A DNA stretch of 5,747 bases from Brachybacterium sp. (GTDB lineage Bacteria; Actinomycetota; Actinomycetes; Actinomycetales; Dermabacteraceae), in NCBI GenBank assembly GCA_030451965.1, contig JAKDNE010000217.1:1-5747 (forward strand), in the 5' to 3' direction. Below are positions 1 to 4,085 of this stretch, one piece after another. How positions within the stretch are numbered: the stretch's first letter is position 1; the number at the start of each line of letters is the position of its first letter. The translations under genes and the position numbers were made by a program. Below the pieces are notes generated by a model. It did no database searches and was not told where the DNA came from. It saw only the letters and a list, made by a program, of their open reading frames with translations.

Positions 1-27
1 GGGGCCCCCCCCCCGGGGGGGGGGGGG
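1..27. repeat. G4-C10-G13 homopolymer block at window start
   Basis: The first 27 bases are only G and C in three homopolymer runs: G at 1-4, C at 5-14 and G at 15-27. The C10 and the first ten Gs form a perfect loopless palindrome. Nothing else in the window resembles it. It is most likely low-complexity sequence at a contig edge, for example poly-G read artefacts joined to their complement, rather than a genuine terminator. If genuine, it would lie about 57 bp past the catalase stop. Confidence 0.6.
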
Positions 28-44
28 CCGCGTTTGTCATGCGG

Positions 45-64
45 GGCCGGTGCCGCAGCCGGCC
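45..64 (-). terminator. Weak candidate terminator after the catalase gene
   Basis: An inverted repeat of GGCCGG (45-50) and CCGGCC (59-64) encloses an 8-nt loop, about 20 bp beyond the catalase stop codon. It would form a 6-bp all-GC stem in the transcript. There is no T tract, which is common for actinobacterial terminators, but such short GC stems also arise by chance in this composition. Confidence 0.3.
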
Positions 65-83
65 ACGGCTCCGGCGCTCCGGA

Positions 84-1577
84 TCAGGCGTTCAGCGGAT
101 CGCCGCCGGGCTGCTCGTCGCCCTTGGAGGCGCCCACCGCGAGCTCGATGCGCTCACCGATGGTGGTGTCGACGTTCTTCCAGTACTGCAGCGCCTTGCT
201 CAGCACCGGCTCCTCGACCCCGCCCAGCGCCCCGGAGACGGTCTCGACGAACTGGTCGCGCTGGGCGTCGTCGAACACCTCGCGCACCATGGTGCCGGGC
301 TGGATGAAGTCGCTGTCGTCGGCGTGGAGGGTGTAGGCGGCGCGCACCAGCTCGCCGTCGGCCTCCCAGCCGTTGTCGACCGGTCCCTGCTCGTCCTGGT
401 AGGCACGACCGTAGGAGTTCGGCGCGTACACCGTTGCGTCCCCGGTGTGCAGGAACTGCATGAACCCCTCCTTGTCGTAGGAGTTGGTGGGCACGATCGG
501 CTGGTTCACGGGCAGCTGGTTGAAGTTGGTGCCGATGCGGTGACGCTGCGCGTCCGGGTACGAGAAGACGCGACCCAGCAGCATCTTGTCCGGGGAGACG
601 CCCGTGCCCGGCACGGTGTTCGAGGGGCTGAAGGCGGCCTGCTCGACCTGTGCGTAGTGGTTCTGCGGGTTCTTGTTCAGCGTGAAGCGACCGACCTTGA
701 TCAGCGGGTAGTCCGAATGCGGGACCGTCTTGGTGAGGTCGAAGATGTTGAAGCGGTAGGTCTTCGCGTCCTCGTAGGGGATGACCTGCACGGACATGGT
801 CCAGCTGGGGTTCTCACCCCGCGCGATGGCGTCGAAGAGGTCCCGACGGTGGTAGTCGCTGTCGGAGCCGGCCAGCTTCTCGGCCTCCTCGTTGCTGAGG
901 AACTCCATGCCCTGCTCGGTGTGGAAGTGGTACTTGATCCAGAACTTCTCACCGGACTCGTTGACCCACATGTAGGTGTGCGAGCCGTAGCCGTTCATGT
1001 GGCGCCACGACTTGGGCAGGCCGCGCTCGCCCATCAGATAGGTCACCTGGTGAGCGGTCTCCGGCGAGTTCGACCAGAAGTCCCACTGCATCTGGCCCGA
1101 GCGCAGGCCCGAGTCCGGGGTGCGCTTCTGGCTGTGGATGAAGTCGGGGAACTTGATGGGGTCACGGACGAAGAAGACCGGCGTGTTGTTGCCGACCAGA
1201 TCGAAGTTGCCCTCCTGCGTGTAGAACTTCAGCGCGAAGCCGCGCACGTCGCGCCAGGTGTCGGGCGAACCGAGCTCACCGGCGACGGTCGAGAAGCGGG
1301 CCAGCATCGGGGTCTTGCGGCCCGGCTGGAACAGGTCCGCCTTGGTGTACTTCGAGACGTCCTCGGTGATCTCGAGCTCACCGAAGGCACCGGAGCCCTT
1401 CGCGTGGGGGCTGCGCTCCGGAACGCGCTCACGATCGAAGCGGGCGAGCTTCTCGACGAGGGCGACGTCGTGGAGCATCAGCGGGCCGTCGGCGCCGAGG
1501 CTCAGCGAATGCGCGTCGGACTCGCGGCGCGCGCCGGACTCGGGCGTGCTCGGGATCGTGGGATCGAAGTCGGTCAT
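84..1577 (-). CDS. katA: Monofunctional haem catalase, small-subunit type
   Basis: This 497-residue protein is a cytoplasmic catalase that converts H2O2 to water and oxygen. Length and motifs match small-subunit monofunctional catalases, not the bifunctional KatG type. The distal catalytic histidine is H58 in the RxPER..HAKGxGAFG motif. The catalytic asparagine is about N130 in GNNTPVFF, in an FDLVGNNTP context. The proximal haem ligand is Y340 in RVFSYPDAQRHR, with R336 four residues before it. The C-terminal ~70 residues fit the catalase-related helical domain. The gene looks complete. The start ATG (1575-1577) is supported by an AGGAG ribosome binding site at about 1583-1588, 6-7 nt upstream. 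It lies 96 bp downstream of a co-directional Fur-family gene, the arrangement seen for catR-catA in Streptomyces and furA-katG in mycobacteria, so peroxide-responsive repression is likely. No active-site residue is missing. The symbol follows family convention; a given genome may use a different kat or cat name. Confidence 0.96.
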   Translation of the reverse strand: MTDFDPTIPSTPESGARRESDAHSLSLGADGPLMLHDVALVEKLARFDRERVPERSPHAKGSGAFGELEITEDVSKYTKADLFQPGRKTPMLARFSTVAGELGSPDTWRDVRGFALKFYTQEGNFDLVGNNTPVFFVRDPIKFPDFIHSQKRTPDSGLRSGQMQWDFWSNSPETAHQVTYLMGERGLPKSWRHMNGYGSHTYMWVNESGEKFWIKYHFHTEQGMEFLSNEEAEKLAGSDSDYHRRDLFDAIARGENPSWTMSVQVIPYEDAKTYRFNIFDLTKTVPHSDYPLIKVGRFTLNKNPQNHYAQVEQAAFSPSNTVPGTGVSPDKMLLGRVFSYPDAQRHRIGTNFNQLPVNQPIVPTNSYDKEGFMQFLHTGDATVYAPNSYGRAYQDEQGPVDNGWEADGELVRAAYTLHADDSDFIQPGTMVREVFDDAQRDQFVETVSGALGGVEEPVLSKALQYWKNVDTTIGERIELAVGASKGDEQPGGDPLNA

Positions 1578-1595
1578 CTGCAGCTCCTGTGTGAT

Positions 1596-1603
1596 GGGGG
1601 GGG
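1596..1603 (-). repeat. C8 homopolymer in the katA leader
   Basis: Eight consecutive G on the plus strand (C8 in the transcript) lie between the AT-rich putative promoter/operator region and the catalase ribosome binding site. The tract is outside any coding region, so slippage could alter leader length or spacing but not the reading frame. Confidence 0.85.
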
Positions 1604-1616
1604 TTCTGACAAGCTG

Positions 1617-1634
1617 TAAGGAAAAGTTTCGATA
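1617..1634. promoter_or_regulatory. AT-rich imperfect palindrome, possible Fur-type operator for katA
   Basis: This 18-bp element has the symmetric form TA-N2-GAAA-N2-TTTC-N2-TA, with the GAAA (or GGAA/TTCG-flanked) arms at 1621-1624 and 1627-1630. Six of nine base pairs are symmetric. It is an AT-rich island inside very GC-rich DNA, 40 to 57 bp upstream of the catalase start. Fur-family proteins bind AT-rich palindromes, so a regulator site or katA promoter is plausible. I see no convincing -35/-10 pair here. Confidence 0.35.
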
Positions 1635-1638
1635 ATGG

Positions 1639-1669
1639 CACCGGAGGCATGGTTCACGTGCCTCCGGCG
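1639..1669 (-). terminator. Strong intergenic hairpin between fur and katA
   Basis: CCGGAGGCA (1641-1649) and TGCCTCCGG (1659-1667) form a perfect 9-bp stem around a 9-nt loop. In the minus-strand transcript it extends by one G-U and one C-G pair to 11 bp. It begins 4 bp after the Fur-gene stop codon. It could partly terminate transcription from the fur promoter, or be a stem that shapes processing of a fur-katA mRNA. An AT-rich stretch follows about 5 nt downstream, but there is no continuous T tract. Confidence 0.6.
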
Positions 1670-1673
1670 GGGC

Positions 1674-2135
1674 TCAGGGGGTGCCGGGCGCTGCGCGCCC
1701 GGTGGCGGCGACCGCCTCTGCCGCTCGACAGTCCGAGCAGACGCCGCGATAGACGACGTCCGCGATCTCGACATCGAAGCCCAGGGCATCGTGCGGGACC
1801 AGGCAGGGCGCCTCCCCGACCGCGCACGCGACATCTTCGAGCCGACCGCACTGACGGCACACCAGGTGGTGGTGGTTGTCGTGACGATGGAGCTCGTACT
1901 GCATGCTGCGCCCGCCCACCGCGACCCGGCGCAGCAGCTCCACGTCGGAAAGGGCGTTGAGGACGTCGTAGACCGCCTGGCGGGACACGGTCCCCAGACG
2001 CTCCCGGACAGCATGGGCGATGGCCTCCGCATCCGCATGCGGATGCGCCTCGACCGCCGACAGCGTCGCGAGCCGCGGAGCGGTCACGCGCAGGCCCGCG
2101 CCCCGGAGGGCGGAGGTGTGGTCCGTGGTCGTCAT
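1674..2135 (-). CDS. furA: Fur-family peroxide/metal-responsive repressor (FurA/CatR type)
   Basis: This 153-residue regulator has a Fur-family winged-helix domain at about residues 12-72, including RVTAPRLATL and the recognition-helix region SRQAVYDVLNAL (51-62). A dimerisation and metal-binding domain follows. Metal-ligand motifs are visible: the histidine cluster H83, H85 and H88-H90, then C93-x2-C96, and near the C-terminus C133-x2-C136. The two CxxC pairs fit a structural zinc site. The HHHLVCRQCG motif is typical of the FurA/CatR/PerR branch. Together with the downstream catalase this suggests a peroxide sensor that represses itself and katA, though iron or another metal cannot be excluded. 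The ATG at 2133-2135 has no Shine-Dalgarno sequence, but a promoter -10 ends 6 nt upstream, so a leaderless mRNA is predicted. The gene looks complete. The symbol reflects family and context, not proven function. Confidence 0.93.
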   Translation of the reverse strand: MTTTDHTSALRGAGLRVTAPRLATLSAVEAHPHADAEAIAHAVRERLGTVSRQAVYDVLNALSDVELLRRVAVGGRSMQYELHRHDNHHHLVCRQCGRLEDVACAVGEAPCLVPHDALGFDVEIADVVYRGVCSDCRAAEAVAATGRAAPGTP

Positions 2136-2141
2136 GAACCC

Positions 2142-2170
2142 AGGGTACCCCGTTCTCTGGACAGACTCAA
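2142..2170 (-). promoter_or_regulatory. furA promoter, predicted leaderless
   Basis: On the minus strand a -35 TTGAGT (2165-2170) is followed by a 17-bp spacer and a -10 TACCCT (2142-2147). Six bases (2136-2141) then separate it from the ATG. Transcription should start at or next to the A of the start codon. The absence of a ribosome binding site agrees with this. Leaderless furA transcripts are known in mycobacteria, which supports the reading. Confidence 0.72.
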
Positions 2171-2173
2171 GAA
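2153..2173. promoter_or_regulatory. Candidate autoregulatory operator over the furA -35
   Basis: A 21-bp imperfect palindrome has outer arms TTCT (2153-2156) and AGAA (2170-2173), and 6 of 10 base pairs match. It covers the -35 and most of the spacer of the furA promoter, where a repressor would block RNA polymerase. Assignment to FurA is inference from position; the symmetry alone is modest. Confidence 0.4.
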
Positions 2174-2203
2174 AGCGTCACGGCCCAGACAAGGGAGGGA
2201 TCG

Positions 2204-2226
2204 GACAGCGGCGGGCTCCGCCTGTC
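2204..2226 (-). terminator. Probable terminator of the minus-strand SDR gene
   Basis: GACAG (2204-2208) and CTGTC (2222-2226) pair. After a one-base bulge, CGG and CCG continue the stem, closing on a 6-nt loop. The hairpin starts about 4 bp after the SDR stop codon and lies upstream of the furA promoter. It would separate the two co-directional units. There is no T tract. Confidence 0.5.
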
Positions 2227-2230
2227 GCGC

Positions 2231-3001
2231 TCAGCCCCGGGACGCTGCCCCGGGGTCCTGCGTGGCGAACTTCCCGCCGCTGACGTCCAGCAGTGCGCCC
2301 GTGATGTACCCGGAGAGGTCCCCGGCCAGGAACAGGCAGAGGTTCGCCACATCCTCCGGCAGCCCCCATCGCCGGATGCTCAGCTGATCGAGCTTCGTGG
2401 ACGCCGCCGCGTCCTCCAGCTCGGCGAAACCGTTCATCGCCGTGGGGATCATGCCGGGGGCGTAGGCGTTGACCGTGATCCCCCAGGGACCGAGCTCGCT
2501 CGCGAGCACCCGGGTCATCTGCACCACCGCGGCCTTCGAGGCGCCATAGGCGGCGGCGTCCACGCTGGGGATGATCGCCGCGAACGATGCGGCGTTGATG
2601 ATCCGCCCCGCACCCTGCCGCTTCATCAGCGGGATCGCGGCCTGGCAGGTGTTCAGCACCCCTCGCACGTTGACGGCGAAGACCTGGTCCCACAACGCGG
2701 GGTCGAAGCTCTCCAGCGGGCCCTCGGCGTTGATCCCGGCGTTGTTGATCAGGACATCGAGCCGCCCGAACTGCTCATCGACCATCGCGATCGCCTCCCG
2801 CACCTGGACGGGATCGGTGATGTCGCAGTTCAGTGCCAGGTCAGCGAGGGACTCCTCGCGCAGCTCGGCGAGCGCCTCGGGATCACGGTCCAGGCCGACG
2901 ACCGTGGCCCCCTCACGGCGGAAGCTCTGCGCGATGGTGCGGCCGATCCCTCGGCCCGCACCGGTGACGAGCACGACGCGCCCGGACAGGTCGATCTGCA
3001 T
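2231..3001 (-). CDS. Classical short-chain dehydrogenase/reductase, NAD-type
   Basis: This 256-residue cytoplasmic oxidoreductase belongs to the classical SDR family and resembles FabG-like and sugar/polyol dehydrogenases. It has a full set of motifs: cofactor-binding TGAGRGIG (13-20), D60 in CDITD, NNAG (86-89), N111, and the catalytic S139, Y152 and K156 (YGASK). Asp38 at the end of the second beta strand (VVGLDRD) points to NAD(H) rather than NADP(H). The C-terminal segment ITGALLDVSGG is the usual SDR ending. The start ATG (2999-3001) follows an AAGGAG ribosome binding site at 3006-3011. It is divergent from a second SDR across 134 bp and lies upstream of furA, from which a hairpin and a separate promoter divide it. 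The substrate cannot be told from sequence: the family covers alcohols, sugars, steroids and acyl-carrier substrates. Confidence 0.92.
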   Translation of the reverse strand: MQIDLSGRVVLVTGAGRGIGRTIAQSFRREGATVVGLDRDPEALAELREESLADLALNCDITDPVQVREAIAMVDEQFGRLDVLINNAGINAEGPLESFDPALWDQVFAVNVRGVLNTCQAAIPLMKRQGAGRIINAASFAAIIPSVDAAAYGASKAAVVQMTRVLASELGPWGITVNAYAPGMIPTAMNGFAELEDAAASTKLDQLSIRRWGLPEDVANLCLFLAGDLSGYITGALLDVSGGKFATQDPGAASRG

Positions 3002-3052
3002 GATTCTCCTTCGATCGGGGCGCGGCAGCGCGGGTGCGCTCTACGCTGGGCA

Positions 3053-3070
3053 GGACCCGGCAACGGGTCC
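3053..3070. promoter_or_regulatory. Perfect 7-4-7 inverted repeat between divergent SDR genes
   Basis: GGACCCG (3053-3059), a GCAA spacer and CGGGTCC (3064-3070) form a perfect inverted repeat near the middle of the 134-bp divergent intergenic region. As DNA it is a candidate operator for a dimeric repressor controlling both genes. As RNA it could fold into a stem with a GNRA-type tetraloop. No cognate regulator gene is next to it in the window. Confidence 0.5.
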
Positions 3071-3123
3071 ACGGACACCTGACCTCAGCCTCGCCCCTGC
3101 TCGGGACGCGGTCAAGGGAGCAG

Positions 3124-3129
3124 AAGGAG
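3124..3129 (+). promoter_or_regulatory. Ribosome binding site that sets the plus-strand SDR start
   Basis: AAGGAG lies 6 nt before the ATG at 3136. The reading frame is open further upstream to an ATG at 3034, but that would add 34 residues lacking SDR similarity and would run through the inverted repeat. The Rossmann fold begins immediately after the ATG at 3136. Confidence 0.85.
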
Positions 3130-3135
3130 ACAGCG

Positions 3136-3861
3136 ATGGATGCACGGACCGTATGGGTGACCGGCGCGGGGTCGGGCATGGGCAGGGCCTCGTCGCTCGC
3201 CGCGGCCCAGGACGGCCGTCCGGTCGCGCTCTCCGGGAGACGGGCACCGCAGCTCGAGGAGGTGGCCGAAGAGATCCGGGCCGCCGGAGGAACCGCGCTC
3301 GTGGTGCCGCTGGACGTCACGGATCGCGCCGGGGTGCGCTCGGCCTCCACCGGGATCGAGCAGGAGCTCGGGGGGAGCGAGGCGCTGGTGCGGTCCGCGG
3401 GGCTGAACGCCCCACGCCGCTACTGGCGGGACCAGGACCTCGAGGAGTTCACCGCCATCACCGAGACCAACCTGCTGGGACCGGTCTCTGTCATCGATGC
3501 GGTCCTGCCCGGCATGCGCGAGCGCGGAGCAGGCACCATCGTGCTCATCTCCTCGTACGCGGCCTGGCGCTTCTCACCGGACGCCGGCACCGCCTACAGC
3601 GCCTCGAAGACGGCGCTCGGCCCGCTGGCGGCGACGCTGAACGCACAGGAGGCACGGCACGGCATCCGTGCCTGTCACCTGTGCCCCGGAGACGTGGACA
3701 GCGACTTCCTGGACCAGCGGCCCCTGGTGCCGGGCGATACGGACCGGGCGGTCATGCTCACCGCCGAAGACATCGGCCGGGCGGTGTCGTTCGTGCTCAC
3801 CAGCCCACCGCGCGTGGTGATCGACGAGCTGGTGATCAGCCCGGCGAAGCCCGACGCCTGA
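3136..3861 (+). CDS. Divergent short-chain dehydrogenase/reductase, probably NADP-type
   Basis: This 241-residue SDR-family oxidoreductase has the cofactor motif TGAGSGMG (9-16), D60 in PLDVTD, N112, a serine pair S139/S140, and the catalytic Y154 and K158 (YSASK). The stretch ALSGRR (31-36) ends the second beta strand with arginines and no acidic residue, which favours NADP(H). Two departures from the classical pattern are visible. The usual NNAG is RSAG (86-89), and the gap from catalytic serine (S140) to tyrosine is 14 residues rather than the usual 13. CPGDVDSDF (183-191) corresponds to the PG-containing loop after beta 6. The protein is slightly short because the C-terminal end after ELVISP is brief. 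It is transcribed away from the NAD-type SDR. A shared physiological role is possible but not shown, and the substrate is unknown. Confidence 0.9.
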   Translation: MDARTVWVTGAGSGMGRASSLAAAQDGRPVALSGRRAPQLEEVAEEIRAAGGTALVVPLDVTDRAGVRSASTGIEQELGGSEALVRSAGLNAPRRYWRDQDLEEFTAITETNLLGPVSVIDAVLPGMRERGAGTIVLISSYAAWRFSPDAGTAYSASKTALGPLAATLNAQEARHGIRACHLCPGDVDSDFLDQRPLVPGDTDRAVMLTAEDIGRAVSFVLTSPPRVVIDELVISPAKPDA

Positions 3862-3886
3862 GCAGCGGGGTCTGCACAGCAGGAGA

Positions 3887-3917
3887 GCCCCGCTCCTGTG
3901 TCACACAGGTGCGGGGC
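3887..3917. terminator. Strong bidirectional hairpin terminator
   Basis: GCCCCGC (3887-3893) pairs with GCGGGGC (3911-3917). After a single T-T mismatch, CCTGTG (3895-3900) pairs with CACAGG (3904-3909) around a TCA loop. This makes a 13-bp stem in 31 nt. It lies 25 bp after the plus-strand SDR stop and 15 bp beyond the 3' end of the convergent tRNA, so it can serve both. Neither side has a T tract, as is frequent in actinobacteria. A competing repeat (AGCGGGG at 3864-3870 with 3888-3894) overlaps its left arm. Confidence 0.75.
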
Positions 3918-3932
3918 CCTCATCGCGTGCGG

Positions 3933-4005
3933 AGCCGCCTAGGAGAATCGAACTCCTGACCTATTCATTACGAGTGAATCGCTCTACCGACTGAGCTAAG
4001 GCGGC
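3933..4005 (-). tRNA. tRNA-Thr (anticodon CGT)
   Basis: This is a complete 73-nt tRNA. The 7-bp acceptor stem is GCCGCCT/AGGCGGC. The D arm is GCTC/GAGC with loop AGTCGGTA. The anticodon stem is ATTCA/TGAAT with loop CTCGTAA, and the T arm is AGGAG/CTCCT with loop TTCGATT. The anticodon CGT (positions 3970-3972 on the minus strand) reads threonine codon ACG. The discriminator base is U. The next genomic bases read CCG, so the CCA end is not encoded and must be added by the CCA-adding enzyme. All stems are perfectly paired. It has its own promoter upstream and a hairpin terminator downstream. Confidence 0.97.
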
Positions 4006-4007
4006 GC

Positions 4008-4028
4008 GTCCGTCGCAGGGCGACGGAC
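4008..4028 (-). other. Hairpin in the 5' leader of the tRNA-Thr precursor
   Basis: GTCCGTCGC (4008-4016) and GCGACGGAC (4020-4028) form a perfect 9-bp stem with a 3-nt loop. It sits between the predicted tRNA promoter and the mature 5' end, and only 2 nt separate it from the tRNA. The expected transcription start falls at about 4028, so almost the whole leader would be this hairpin. Alternatively it acts as a terminator for the upstream hydrolase gene, but that would also block the tRNA's own transcript. Confidence 0.7.
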
Positions 4029-4034
4029 CGGTTC

Positions 4035-4064
4035 ACTGTACGTGACCTGCCAGGGCCGGTGCAA
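4035..4064 (-). promoter_or_regulatory. Promoter of tRNA-Thr
   Basis: On the minus strand -35 TTGCAC (4059-4064) and -10 TACAGT (4035-4040) are separated by 18 bp. Both fit the actinobacterial housekeeping consensus (TTGnnn, TAnnnT). The promoter lies entirely in the gap between the hydrolase stop and the tRNA. Confidence 0.65.
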
Positions 4065-4071
4065 AGCAGGG

Positions 4072-4085
4072 CGGGGCGATCCCCG
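4072..4085 (-). terminator. Short candidate terminator after the hydrolase gene
   Basis: CGGGG (4072-4076) and CCCCG (4081-4085) enclose a CGAT loop, immediately next to the hydrolase stop codon. In the transcript this gives a 5-bp GC stem. It is short and has no T tract, so it is a weak call, but no better terminator lies between this gene and the tRNA promoter. Confidence 0.35.

Noticed and set aside
39..1619. A 526-codon open frame on the plus strand running antisense to the whole catalase gene.
   Set aside because: Its translation is low-complexity (Val/Leu/Arg/Gly-rich) with no recognisable domain. The opposite strand carries every catalase active-site motif. Long antisense frames are expected in GC-rich genes.
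1635..2387. A 250-codon plus-strand frame antisense to the Fur gene.
   Set aside because: It is Arg/Ala/Gly-rich and has no domain. It crosses the furA promoter and hairpins, and the Fur gene on the minus strand explains the coding signal.
3034..3135. An N-terminal extension of the plus-strand SDR from the ATG at 3034.
   Set aside because: The extra 34 residues are unlike an SDR N-terminus and have no good ribosome binding site. The ATG at 3136 has AAGGAG at ideal spacing, right before the Rossmann motif.
84..3861. A novel multi-gene system combining catalase, regulator and the two SDRs.
   Set aside because: Separate promoters and a probable terminator divide the SDRs from furA-katA. The furA-katA pairing is already known, and no uncharacterised protein is present to suggest a new system.
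2571..3959. A 462-codon plus-strand frame spanning the antisense of one SDR and an out-of-frame reading of the other.
   Set aside because: It passes through the divergent promoter region, overlaps the SDR starting at 3136 in another frame, and shows no protein family features.
3933..4005. The tRNA-Thr gene as an integration (att) site for a mobile element.
   Set aside because: No integrase gene and no direct repeat of the tRNA 3' end was seen nearby; the flanks hold ordinary genes and terminators.
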